A stretch of 18,122 nucleotides of DNA from CAZDML01 sp964506645. Its GTDB lineage: Bacteria > Elusimicrobiota > Elusimicrobia > 2-01-FULL-59-12. The stretch lies in the NCBI GenBank assembly GCA_964506645.1, contig CAZDML010000030.1, forward strand, positions 1-18,122. The letters run 5' to 3'. Position 1 is the first letter of the stretch, and every line of letters starts with the position of its first letter. Under the pieces are notes generated by a model. It was not told the origin of the DNA. It worked only from the letters and a program-made list of their open reading frames with translations, and made no database searches. This document shows, in pieces, positions 1 through 7,112 of this stretch. The position numbers and the translations under genes are program-made.

Positions 1-428
1 CCTGCTTTGTCGATCTTAAAGTAATACGTAATATCAAAATGCGCCGTGCCGCTGGACAGACGCGACTCCACCACACTCTTCACACCCAGCGAAGCGCTGG
101 CGAAGTTCCGGTTCGATCGTTTAAATTCGAGTGCAAACGTTTCATTTACCCGACGCACATTCGGCATTCCCGGAATGGAAATCATCGTATCGCGAGGGAT
201 AGAAAGGACATCCAGAAACCGTGTCATCGGGTTATAGGAAACGACCATCATCGTATCGGAATGGCGCGTATTGTCTTCGTAGTCGCTACCGATCAATAGT
301 CCGGTAATACGCTCGCCTCGGCGCAGTGCCTGCGCAACTGGACTTTGCGTGTTAATCACCATCGTGATGAGCGACAAGCTCATGCAGATGATAATGACGG
401 GAATTTCAAACCAGCGTCGAGAGTTCAT
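1..428 (-). CDS. LytR-CpsA-Psr (LCP) family protein, partial (3' end beyond left edge)
   Basis: The reading frame starts at ATG 428-426 and stays open to the window edge, giving about 142 residues. It begins with a short basic stretch and one membrane segment (IPVIIICMSLSLITMVI). The LCP core follows: GLLIGSD, then RHSDTMMVVSYNP, then LSIPRDTMISIPG and RRVNETFA. The SDTMM..SIPRDT pattern, with its conserved Asp and Arg, is diagnostic of the family. LCP proteins are membrane-anchored enzymes facing outside that transfer undecaprenyl-phosphate-linked glycopolymers to peptidoglycan or other acceptors. The start codon overlaps the nadD stop (ATGA), so translation is probably coupled to nadD. Which polymer it handles cannot be told. 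The family call is firm; the C-terminus is not visible. Confidence 0.87.
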   Translation of the reverse strand, partial: MNSRRWFEIPVIIICMSLSLITMVINTQSPVAQALRRGERITGLLIGSDYEDNTRHSDTMMVVSYNPMTRFLDVLSIPRDTMISIPGMPNVRRVNETFALEFKRSNRNFASASLGVKSVVESRLSSGTAHFDITYYFKIDKA

Positions 429-997
429 TGGTAAATGTGGTGCTGGTGGATGTAGCGGTCAACCGCAGCAGGAACCTGATAGCGAACAGACTGCTTTTGC
501 CGTATAGCTTTACGGAGGGTATGACTTGCGATCGCCACGGGAGGCATGTCAACGTGGGCGGTCTGTGCGCGCACCCTCGCCGGAAGCGCCGACCAGCGAT
601 GCTCAAGTCGGTCCACCACAAGAAAGCGTGCTTGTTTTAAAAGCGTCCGGCCCTGACGCCACCGATCGATTTGTGCCAAAGAGTCGCTACCCAGAATAAA
701 GTGCACTTGGGCACGCGGCCAGAGCGATTTAAAATGCGCCAGTGTCTCATAGGTATACACGGTGCGCTTCTGAGCGGCTTCCCATGCGCTGACTGAAAAA
801 TGTGGGTAGCCGCGTACGGCCGCGCGTGTCATCGCCAAGCGATGACGGGCAGATGTTACAACCGATTTATGCGGAGGCTGACCGGTCGGCAGGAAGACCA
901 CACGGTCGAGGTGAAATTGGGCTTGAGCCGCTTCCGCCATGAGGAGATGCCCGATATGCGGCGGATCAAACGTGCCGCCGAAAAGAGCAATTCGCAT
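425..997 (-). CDS. nadD: Nicotinate-nucleotide adenylyltransferase NadD
   Basis: This cytoplasmic enzyme adenylates nicotinate mononucleotide to deamido-NAD in NAD synthesis. With the start at ATG 997 it has 190 residues, the normal length. GGTFDPPHIGH near the N-terminus is the nucleotidyltransferase HxGH motif. GSDSLAQIDRW and the following FLVVDR match the central family signature. The C-terminal SHTLRKAIR stands where the family has SSTxIR, followed by the usual VP..VDRYI ending. A longer frame from TTG 1042 exists, but its 15 extra residues (MELIWSLVLGYWKLS) are the translation of an intergenic repeat, so ATG 997 is preferred. It lies between proA and an LCP gene on the same strand and overlaps the latter by ATGA. 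No strong Shine-Dalgarno is visible; the repeat runs almost up to the start codon. Confidence 0.94.
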   Translation of the reverse strand: MRIALFGGTFDPPHIGHLLMAEAAQAQFHLDRVVFLPTGQPPHKSVVTSARHRLAMTRAAVRGYPHFSVSAWEAAQKRTVYTYETLAHFKSLWPRAQVHFILGSDSLAQIDRWRQGRTLLKQARFLVVDRLEHRWSALPARVRAQTAHVDMPPVAIASHTLRKAIRQKQSVRYQVPAAVDRYIHQHHIYQ

Positions 998-998
998 A

Positions 999-1128
999 CT
1001 CAATTTCCAATACCCAAGCACCAAGCTCCAAATAAGCTCCAATAATTAACTTTCAAACTCATTGGGGTTTCTTTGTCTCTGTTTAATGATTGTTTGGAGA
1101 TTGGAATTTGGTGATTGGTTATTCACGT
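999..1128. repeat. AT-rich intergenic repeat, inverted pair between proA and nadD
   Basis: The left arm (about 999-1048) is made of words such as CCAAGCTCCAAATAAGCTCC and CCAATAATT. The right arm (about 1086-1128) holds the opposite orientation, for example TTGGAATTTGGTGATTGG. The core between them contains AAACTC-ATTG-GGGTTT, a weak hairpin followed by T-rich sequence. The proA stop codon lies inside the right arm, and the left arm ends next to the nadD start. The same word family in the same inverted arrangement recurs at 3570-3681. Confidence 0.6.
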
Positions 1129-2384
1129 ATTTGGCCTGTTCCGTGCACCACATATTTCGTGGTCGTGAGCTCACGTGCGCCCATCGTGCCGCGCGCATGA
1201 AACTTGCGGGTGGAGATGCCAATCTCCGCGCCCAAGCCAAACACGCTGCCGTCATGCAGCCGCGTTGAAGCATTATGAAACACCGCCGCAGAATCCACCG
1301 ACTTTAAAAACTGCTCGGCATGGGCCGCGTCTTCGGTCACAATGCTGTCGGAATGGCCCGAGCCGTATTTATGAATGTGGTCGACTGCGGCGTCCAACGA
1401 ATCGACCACGCGCACGGACACGATCAGGTCGAGATATTCCGTGGCCCAATCGGCTTCGGTCGCGGCTTTGGCTGCTGGGATAAATTTCTGCGTGGTCGCA
1501 TCACCGCGGATTTCCACGCCGGCCTTCTGATAGGCTTCGCCAATCACGGGCAAAAAGCGGGCGGCCAGATTTTTATGAACGAGCAGCGTTTCCATCGCAT
1601 TACAAACACCGGGGCGCTGCACCTTGGCGTTGAAAGCGATCTTCTGAGCCATGTCCATGTTGGCTTTGTCATCCACATACACGTGGCAAACGCCTTTCCC
1701 GTGACCCAGAACAGGGACCGTGGCGTCTTTCATGACGGCGTTGATCATTTCTTCCGACCCACGCGCAATAACAAGGTCGACCAGGCCGTTTAAACGAATA
1801 AGTTCCTGAATGCTGGTGCGGGAGGTGTTCTGCACAAGCTGGACCGCTGCTTCGGGCAGGCCCGCCTGCTTGAGCGCGCGGGACAGCGTCAGAGCGAGGA
1901 TCTGATTGGAACGAAACGCTTCTGAGCCGCCGCGTAAAATGACGGCATTTCCAGCCCGCAGGGCCAGCGCGGCGGCATCGACCGTCACATTGGGACGGGA
2001 CTCGTACACCATCCCGATCACTCCCAGAGGAACGCGGACTTTATCAATCCGAATGCCGTTGGGGCGAGTCTGAGTTTCTAAAATTTCACCGATGGGATCT
2101 TTTTGTTGGGCGATTTCGCGCACCCCTTTGGCCATCGCTTGCACACCCTGAGTCGAAAGCTCCAAGCGATTTACCAGGGCCTCGTTTAAACCCGAGGCTC
2201 GGGCCGCGGCCACATCGGCCTGGTTTTCCTTCACAATGGTTCCCGCCGCCATTTCCAGGGCAACCGCCATCGCCATTAAAGCCTTGGTTTTGGCCTCGGC
2301 GGTGACACCGGCAAGCACCCGGCTCGCCTCTTTGGCGCGCTGGGCTTGCTGAAGAACGGTAAGGGTTGTAGCGGCGGTATCCAT
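1119..2384 (-). CDS. proA: Glutamate-5-semialdehyde dehydrogenase (gamma-glutamyl phosphate reductase) ProA
   Basis: ProA reduces gamma-glutamyl phosphate to glutamate-5-semialdehyde with NADPH, the second step of proline synthesis in the cytoplasm. From ATG 2384 the protein has 421 residues, the family's usual length. PLGVIGMVYESRPNVTVDAA is the N-terminal nucleotide-binding signature. VQRPGVCNAMETLLVH holds the catalytic cysteine, about residue 261. FGLGAEIGISTRKFHARG is the conserved C-terminal block. A GTG at 2405 would add seven residues (MVEWCPY) and cannot be excluded, because neither start has a clear ribosome-binding site. The stop codon falls inside the AT-rich repeat. No proB is in the window. 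nadD follows about 120 bases downstream on the same strand, an arrangement common in bacteria. Confidence 0.96.
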   Translation of the reverse strand: MDTAATTLTVLQQAQRAKEASRVLAGVTAEAKTKALMAMAVALEMAAGTIVKENQADVAAARASGLNEALVNRLELSTQGVQAMAKGVREIAQQKDPIGEILETQTRPNGIRIDKVRVPLGVIGMVYESRPNVTVDAAALALRAGNAVILRGGSEAFRSNQILALTLSRALKQAGLPEAAVQLVQNTSRTSIQELIRLNGLVDLVIARGSEEMINAVMKDATVPVLGHGKGVCHVYVDDKANMDMAQKIAFNAKVQRPGVCNAMETLLVHKNLAARFLPVIGEAYQKAGVEIRGDATTQKFIPAAKAATEADWATEYLDLIVSVRVVDSLDAAVDHIHKYGSGHSDSIVTEDAAHAEQFLKSVDSAAVFHNASTRLHDGSVFGLGAEIGISTRKFHARGTMGARELTTTKYVVHGTGQIRE

Positions 2385-2435
2385 ATAAGGACACCATTCT
2401 ACCACATCGACGTTTCTCTAAAAGGGACCGCTACA

Positions 2436-2465
2436 TTGCTCCCAGCCGGCGAAAAGTTCCATAAT
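2436..2465 (+). promoter_or_regulatory. Weak candidate promoter for the DsbA-like gene
   Basis: TTGCTC (2436-2441) and CATAAT (2460-2465) are 18 bases apart in the proA/dsbA-like divergent gap, just upstream of the palindromic element. The -10 is good and the -35 poor, so this is only a candidate. Confidence 0.25.
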
Positions 2466-2472
2466 GCCAAAG

Positions 2473-2548
2473 CGTCGCCCCGGCGGATTGTAAGCCGGGG
2501 TCCACAAAAGGGTCGGATGGGTCCCGGATAACGAAATTCCGGGACGAC
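2473..2548 (+). repeat. Double-hairpin palindromic element, copy 1 (leader of the DsbA-like gene)
   Basis: There are two consecutive perfect stems. CCCCGGC (2478-2484) pairs with GCCGGGG (2494-2500) around a 9-base loop. GTCCCGGA (2521-2528) pairs with TCCGGGAC (2538-2545) around a 9-base loop. The element ends six bases before the AAGGAG ribosome-binding site of the downstream gene. Its first 32 bases agree at 25 positions, by hand count, with the reverse complement of 16852-16883 inside ispG. The differences cluster in the first loop, as expected when stem pairing is conserved. Confidence 0.7.
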
Positions 2549-2565
2549 AGCTTAAGGAGTCTTTC

Positions 2566-3567
2566 ATGAAATTTTCCAAAACTTTTCTAGTCCTCTCTCT
2601 CGGATTTTTGTTCCTTCGTATCCCACCCGCTCACGCCGATGCTCCGGTCGCCAAACTGGGGGACACCACGCTCATGGAAAGTGAGATGCAAAAAGACATT
2701 GCCATGCCCTTGTATGAAGCCGAAAACAGCCTCTATCAGGTAAAAGAAGGCTGGATTACCCAGAAAGCCCGGACCTATGTGTTCGACAAAGCCGCCAAAG
2801 ACGCCGGGCTCACCCGTGCCGCTTGGGATAAGAAAGAAGTCGCTTCCAAAATTAAAGAACCGGCCAAAGCAGAAGTCGACGGACTGCGCAACAATTTCCC
2901 CCCAGAAAAAGCCAATAGCCCAGAAGCCACCCAGCAAATCGTGGATTATTTGAAGAACCAACAACGCGCCAAACGCGAGCAGGAACTCTACGGCACGCTC
3001 TCCAAAAAATACGGGGTCACAGTTCTGATTAAGGCCCCGGAAGCACCGCACATCGATGTGACCTACCGCAAGGATGACCCTGCGGTCGGCGCCGCCAATG
3101 CCCCCGTCACCCTCATTGAATTCACCGACTTCCAATGCCCATTCTGTCAACGTTCTCAGGCTGTCCTCAAACAGGTAGAGGAGGCTTACAAAGGAAAAGT
3201 GAAGGTTGTCGCACGCCAATATCCGTTGCCCTTCCACCCGCGGGCCAAACCGGCGGCCGAAGTCGCTCTGTGTGCGAACGAACAGGGAAAGTTCTGGCCG
3301 ATGCGTGAAAAGCTTTTTGCGGAGCAGAAGCTGGAAGAAGCGGATTTCAAACAATACGCGAAAGACCTTGGACTAAAACAACCCGACTTCGACACATGTG
3401 TCGCGGATCACAAATATGCGGCGCGCATTGAGGAAGACATTGCCGATGGGCAGCGCTTCGGCGTACGTGGAACCCCGCATTTCTTCGTGAACGGCCGGCC
3501 GATCAGCGGCTCGCAGCCGTTTTCAGCGTTTCAGCAGATTATTGATGCGGAGCTCGCGAAGAAATAA
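2566..3567 (+). CDS. Exported DsbA-family thioredoxin-fold protein with SurA-like N-terminal region
   Basis: The protein has 333 residues. A Sec signal peptide covers about residues 1-24 (LVLSLGFLFL core, AHA-DA cleavage), placing it in the periplasm or on the cell surface. Residues 27-150 resemble the N-terminal helical chaperone region of SurA/PpiC proteins (VAKLGDTTLMESEMQKDI). Residues 160-333 form a DsbA-like thioredoxin domain: VTLIEFTDFQCPFC with the redox CPFC at 191-194, and the cis-proline loop GVRGTPHFFVNG at 299-310. Two further cysteines (about 236 and 278) could form a structural disulfide. The likely role is thiol oxidation or isomerisation of exported proteins; partner and direction are unknown. 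AAGGAG lies six bases upstream of ATG 2566. The gene diverges from proA and ends at the bidirectional terminator. Confidence 0.9.
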   Translation: MKFSKTFLVLSLGFLFLRIPPAHADAPVAKLGDTTLMESEMQKDIAMPLYEAENSLYQVKEGWITQKARTYVFDKAAKDAGLTRAAWDKKEVASKIKEPAKAEVDGLRNNFPPEKANSPEATQQIVDYLKNQQRAKREQELYGTLSKKYGVTVLIKAPEAPHIDVTYRKDDPAVGAANAPVTLIEFTDFQCPFCQRSQAVLKQVEEAYKGKVKVVARQYPLPFHPRAKPAAEVALCANEQGKFWPMREKLFAEQKLEEADFKQYAKDLGLKQPDFDTCVADHKYAARIEEDIADGQRFGVRGTPHFFVNGRPISGSQPFSAFQQIIDAELAKK

Positions 3568-3569
3568 AC

Positions 3570-3681
3570 AAGCTCCAAATTCCAATAATCAAATAAGCTC
3601 CAAAAAGAAAAACACCAAACGGTTTATACGTTTGGTGTTTTTTCGTTTCTTTGGATCTTGGAATTTGGTTATTGGAGCTTA
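3570..3681. repeat. AT-rich intergenic repeat, inverted pair flanking a terminator
   Basis: The left arm (3570-3606) contains AAGCTCCAAATTCCAATAAT and ATAAGCTCCAA. The right arm (3651-3681) is the inverse: TTGGAATTTGG and TTATTGGAGCTT. The left arm begins two bases after the stop of the DsbA-like gene, and the right arm runs into the stop codon of the NlpC/P60 gene. The core is the terminator hairpin. It is the same family as 999-1128. Confidence 0.6.
3608..3643. terminator. Bidirectional rho-independent terminator
   Basis: AAAAACACCAAACG (3608-3621) pairs perfectly with CGTTTGGTGTTTTT (3629-3642) around the 7-base loop GTTTATA. On the plus strand the stem runs into TTTTTT and more T-rich sequence. 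On the minus strand it runs into TTTTTCTTTTT. It sits exactly between the convergent DsbA-like and NlpC/P60 genes and should stop both. Confidence 0.88.
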
Positions 3682-4290
3682 ATAAATGCGGCGGGCTCCC
3701 GCATAGTGCAGTTGGTAATAAGGATCAGAAAGCGCATTGACCGTGACACCCCACTTCTTCCCCCGAGCGTGGATAAATTTGTTGTTGCCGGTATAAATCC
3801 CCACGTGCGAGATTCCTCTCTTATAGGTGTTCTTAAAAAACACCAGATCGCCCGGCCTCAGTTCGCTTGACCTGATCGGATGGCTCTTGTCATACATCGC
3901 CGCACTGGTCCGCGGCAGCTGCCACGACTTCACATCATGGTAGACGCGCATCACAAATCCTGAACAATCGATGCCCTTCTTGGTCGTACCGCCAAACACG
4001 TACTTTGTTCCCTTGTATTTCATCGCCTGTTGAACGACCTTCTGTCCCGTGCTGGTGGCCGGAGCATCCTGCGTTTTTCGGCCGTAGGGCTTGTGCGCGA
4101 CTTTGGTACGGCGAGCGTGTGTAGCCGCGAAAGCACCACGTGGCTTGGAAGCGAGTGCATCGGCCTCTCGGTCTTCGAGGGGACGGGCTTGAGAGAACCA
4201 CGGGCGATGCGCCCCACGCTCAGCCCACGTTTGAGAAACCCCTGCGGTCAGGAGCAGGCCTAAGACAAAAGCTGTTTTCCGGGTCACCAT
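3679..4290 (-). CDS. NlpC/P60 family cell-wall peptidase, exported
   Basis: From ATG 4290 the protein has 203 residues. A signal peptide (MVTRKTAFVLGLLLTAGVSQ, cleavage after TWA) is followed by a basic, low-complexity linker to about residue 80, then an NlpC/P60 domain. The triad is visible: Cys109 in GIDCSGF, His162 in ISHVGIY, and His174 in FIHAR. Such enzymes cut peptide stems of peptidoglycan (D-Glu/meso-DAP or related bonds). An alternative TTG start at 4326 has the better ribosome-binding site (AGAGGAG, nine bases upstream) but adds 12 residues before the signal peptide. ATG 4290 lies in the loop of a 15-bp hairpin. The gene follows clpB closely on the same strand and is probably co-transcribed with it. 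It ends at the shared terminator. Confidence 0.9.
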   Translation of the reverse strand: MVTRKTAFVLGLLLTAGVSQTWAERGAHRPWFSQARPLEDREADALASKPRGAFAATHARRTKVAHKPYGRKTQDAPATSTGQKVVQQAMKYKGTKYVFGGTTKKGIDCSGFVMRVYHDVKSWQLPRTSAAMYDKSHPIRSSELRPGDLVFFKNTYKRGISHVGIYTGNNKFIHARGKKWGVTVNALSDPYYQLHYAGARRIY

Positions 4291-4318
4291 AGGGATAGGT
4301 TTACCGGAAAACAGCTTT
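4268..4318 (-). promoter_or_regulatory. Long hairpin enclosing the start codon of the NlpC/P60 gene
   Basis: AAAGCTGTTTTCCGG (4268-4282) and CCGGAAAACAGCTTT (4304-4318) are perfect 15-base inverted repeats around a 21-base loop that contains ATG 4290. On the transcribed strand the second arm is followed by TTTTGTCTT, so the structure also resembles a terminator or attenuator. Just upstream, GGAGAATTCTCC (4329-4340) is a perfect palindrome that includes the AGGAG ribosome-binding site. Translation control or partial termination between clpB and the peptidase gene is the likely role, by inference. Confidence 0.65.
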
Positions 4319-4349
4319 GAAATCAAGGGAGAATTCTCCTCTTGTCTGC

Positions 4350-6941
4350 TTACTTGGCCGAAAAGACAAGCCGTTCTGGATTTTTCGAGGAAGTCCCGAC
4401 CTTTACGGTCGACCCTTCCGGGACTTCTCCAGCAATCACCATCCGGGCCAGGGGATCGAGCACCAGTTTCTGCAGTGCACGTTTAAGGGGACGTGCCCCA
4501 AAGGCCGGATCAAACCCTTCCTTGGCAATGGCGGCTTTAGCATCGGCACTGACATCCACTGTAATTTTACGGTCAGCCAACCGGCGAATGACTTGCTTGA
4601 GCTGAATTTCAATAATCTTGTCGAGCTCTTTGGGTTCGAGCCGATGAAAGATCACTGTTTCATCAATGCGGTTCAAGAACTCGGGCCGGAAATGCGCTTT
4701 GAGCGCCATATGAACCTGCTCGCGCATTTCTTTTTCATTGCGGGCGTCCTGTATGAAGTTCGACCCGATGTTGGAGGTCATGATGATGATCGTGTTTTTA
4801 AAATCGACCACCCGGCCCTGGCCATCGGTCAGTCGGCCGTCATCCAAGATCTGCAGGAAGACGTTAAAGACTTCGGACGCCGCTTTTTCGATTTCATCGA
4901 ACAAGATAACCGAGTACGGCCGGCGACGGACGGTTTCCGTCAGCTGCCCGCCTTCTTCAAATCCCACATAGCCCGGAGGCGCCCCGATCAAGCGGGCCAC
5001 GGAATGCTTTTCCATATATTCGGACATGTCGATGCGGACCATGGCTTTCTCGTCATCGAAGAGATACTCGGCGAGGGCTTTGGCCAGTTCCGTTTTCCCC
5101 ACCCCCGTCGGCCCGAGGAATATAAAGCTGCCAATCGGGCGATTCGGATCGGAGAGCCCGGAGCGGGAGCGCCGGATGGCGTTCCCCACCGCGTTGATCG
5201 CTTCATTCTGTCCGATCACTCGCTCATGCAGTCGCTCTTCGATTTTTAAAAGTTTCTGCATTTCGGATTCGAGCATGCGGGAAACGGGAACCCCGGTCCA
5301 TTTGGAGACGACCTGGGCGATGTCCTCGTCATCCACTTCCTCTTTCAGCATCCGGTTCGTTTTCTGAAGTTCGGCTAATTTTTTATTGTCTTCGTCGAGC
5401 TTCTTCTGAAATCCCGGGATCTTTCCATAGCGGATTTCTGACGCCTTGGCCAAGTCGCCCTGACGTTCGGCTTTCTGCTCTTCGGCTTTACTATCTTCCA
5501 TGTCCTGTTTCGTTTTCCGGATCGAGGAGATAATTTCTTTCTCCTTCATCCAGTGCGCGCGCATGCTCTTGGAATTTTCTTTCAGATCAGCGATTTCTTT
5601 TTCAATTTTTCCAAGCCGTTCCTTGCTGGCCGGTTCACCGGCATCTTTCTTCACCGCTTCGCGTTCAATCTCCAGCTGCCGCATGCGGCGTTCGATCACA
5701 TCAAGTTCCACCGGCATGGAATCGATCTCCATGCGCAGGCGGCTGGCGGCTTCGTCGATCAAGTCGATGGCTTTATCCGGCAGGAAGCGGGCAGTAATGT
5801 AGCGGTTGGACAGCATCGCGGCAGCCACAAGCGCACTGTCTTTAATACGCACGCCGTGGTGAACTTCGTAACGCTCTTTTAAACCGCGTAATATAGCGAT
5901 GGTGTCCTCAATCGAGGGTTCACCGACAAGAACTTGCTGGAATCGCCGCTCAAGCGCAGCATCCTTCTCAATATATTGGTGATATTCCTTGAGCGTGGTC
6001 GCGCCCACACAGCGAAGTTCCCCGCGAGCGAGCATCGGCTTCAAGAGGTTGGCGGCGTCCATCGCGCCTTCCGTCGCGCCGGCGCCGACCAGCGTGTGGA
6101 GTTCATCGATAAACAAAATGATCGAGCCCTGGGCTGCGGTGATTTCCTTCAAGACTGCTTTGAGTCGTTCTTCAAACTCGCCGCGATATTTGGCGCCGGC
6201 AATAAGCGCACCGAGATCGAGTCCGATGACTTTCTTGTTTTTAAGCGTTTCCGGCACATCCCCTGCGACAATGCGCTGGGCGAGACCTTCCACGATCGCC
6301 GTTTTCCCCACCCCAGGATCACCGATAAGAACAGGGTTGTTCTTGGTACGACGTGCGAGGACCTGGACCACACGGCGAATTTCTTCGTCACGACCAATCA
6401 CGGGATCGAGCTTGTTGGCGCGTGCCGCGGCGGTGAGGTCACGGCCATATTTTTCGAGCGACTGGTATTTGGATTCGGGATCGGGATCCGTCACCCGTTG
6501 CGCCCCGCGCACCTGCGTGAGGGCTTTGAGCACCGCATCCGCCGTGACACCCTGGCGAGCCAAGAGCTTCGCCGCGTCCGAGCCCGACGCCTTCAGGAGG
6601 GCCAGAAACAAATGTTCGGTGGAGGTGTATTCATCTTGCAAAGACTTGGCCATGATTTCGGACTGCTCCAGAACATCCTTCAGTTCGCGGCTGATGTATG
6701 CGTCTCCGCTACCGCCGGAAACAGAGGGGCGCTTATCGAGCATAGCTTCAACGGCCTTCTTTAAAGGAAGCTGGGGAATGGCAAGCTGGGTCAACACAGC
6801 CGATACGGCGCCTTCCGGCTGGTCGAGCAAGGCCAGTAGCAAATGGTCGAGTTCGAGAGATTGATGGCCACGCTGTTGGGCGAGGCTCTGCATCGATTGA
6901 AGCGCTTCCTGGGCTTTGGTTGTTAGTTTTTGAAGATTCAT
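4350..6941 (-). CDS. clpB: ATP-dependent disaggregase chaperone ClpB
   Basis: ClpB is a cytoplasmic hexameric AAA+ machine that rescues aggregated proteins together with DnaK/DnaJ/GrpE after heat stress. The 863 residues are full length. An N-terminal Clp repeat domain covers about 1-145. NBD1 has Walker A GDPGVGKT (207-214), Walker B ILFIDE (275-280), the KYRGEFEERL pore loop and the ERRF arginine finger. A coiled-coil middle domain, the hallmark distinguishing ClpB from ClpA/ClpC, spans about 400-540. NBD2 has GPTGVGKT (610-617), GYVG pore loop, FDE Walker B (681-683) and sensor-2 GARPLKRA. No ClpP-binding loop is evident. ATG 6941 follows GAGGTG at a five-base spacing. A strong promoter overlapped by a CIRCE-like operator lies directly upstream, so heat-shock control by HrcA is likely. 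Confidence 0.97.
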   Translation of the reverse strand: MNLQKLTTKAQEALQSMQSLAQQRGHQSLELDHLLLALLDQPEGAVSAVLTQLAIPQLPLKKAVEAMLDKRPSVSGGSGDAYISRELKDVLEQSEIMAKSLQDEYTSTEHLFLALLKASGSDAAKLLARQGVTADAVLKALTQVRGAQRVTDPDPESKYQSLEKYGRDLTAAARANKLDPVIGRDEEIRRVVQVLARRTKNNPVLIGDPGVGKTAIVEGLAQRIVAGDVPETLKNKKVIGLDLGALIAGAKYRGEFEERLKAVLKEITAAQGSIILFIDELHTLVGAGATEGAMDAANLLKPMLARGELRCVGATTLKEYHQYIEKDAALERRFQQVLVGEPSIEDTIAILRGLKERYEVHHGVRIKDSALVAAAMLSNRYITARFLPDKAIDLIDEAASRLRMEIDSMPVELDVIERRMRQLEIEREAVKKDAGEPASKERLGKIEKEIADLKENSKSMRAHWMKEKEIISSIRKTKQDMEDSKAEEQKAERQGDLAKASEIRYGKIPGFQKKLDEDNKKLAELQKTNRMLKEEVDDEDIAQVVSKWTGVPVSRMLESEMQKLLKIEERLHERVIGQNEAINAVGNAIRRSRSGLSDPNRPIGSFIFLGPTGVGKTELAKALAEYLFDDEKAMVRIDMSEYMEKHSVARLIGAPPGYVGFEEGGQLTETVRRRPYSVILFDEIEKAASEVFNVFLQILDDGRLTDGQGRVVDFKNTIIIMTSNIGSNFIQDARNEKEMREQVHMALKAHFRPEFLNRIDETVIFHRLEPKELDKIIEIQLKQVIRRLADRKITVDVSADAKAAIAKEGFDPAFGARPLKRALQKLVLDPLARMVIAGEVPEGSTVKVGTSSKNPERLVFSAK

Positions 6942-6967
6942 GGGGGCACCTCAGGGATCCAACTTAA

Positions 6968-6994
6968 CTAGCAGTCTATACTAGACACTGCTAA
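6968..6994 (-). promoter_or_regulatory. CIRCE-like operator (HrcA-type) upstream of clpB
   Basis: On the minus strand the sequence reads TTAGCAGTG, nine bases, GACTGCTAG. This has the exact 9-9-9 geometry of CIRCE (TTAGCACTC-N9-GAGTGCTAA) and matches seven of nine bases in each arm. The changes are symmetric (CACT to CAGT), keeping a 7-bp perfect dyad, TAGCAGT/ACTGCTA. The operator begins at the last base of the -10 box and ends 26 bases before the clpB start, where HrcA would block transcription. HrcA itself is not in the window. Confidence 0.62.
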
Positions 6995-7022
6995 TTTTAG
7001 CTCCAGGGCCTCCATTTGTCAA
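6994..7022 (-). promoter_or_regulatory. Sigma-70-type promoter of clpB
   Basis: The minus strand has a perfect -35 TTGACA (7022-7017), a 17-base spacer and a -10 TAAAAT (6999-6994). The predicted start of transcription, about 6987, lies inside the CIRCE-like dyad. The leader to the clpB ATG would be about 45 bases. Confidence 0.78.
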
Positions 7023-7112
7023 GAGCATCGAGACATCAATCAAGAATACCGTGAATAAACGCCTCCCGAAGAACTCTAAGAAGCGACGAGGGTATTGAGC
7101 CAGGAGGATTTT

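Noticed and set aside
998..1042. N-terminal extension of nadD from TTG 1042
   Set aside because: The added residues are a translation of the AT-rich repeat, and the family motif begins directly after ATG 997.
2587..3354. 255-residue minus-strand frame opposite the DsbA-like gene
   Set aside because: It is antisense to a gene with a signal peptide, CPFC motif and ribosome-binding site; the Phe/Gly-rich translation is typical of a shadow.
4390..4426. 9-bp stem GAAGTCCCG/CGGGACTTC in the clpB 3' end, possible third palindromic element
   Set aside because: The encoded residues fit the normal ClpB C-terminus, the loop is 20 bases, and only a short CCGGGAC word is shared with the other copies.
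4317..6864. Long plus-strand frames opposite clpB (up to about 310 residues)
   Set aside because: They are antisense to a fully conserved ClpB, show no domain motifs and overlap one another; they follow from GC-biased third positions.
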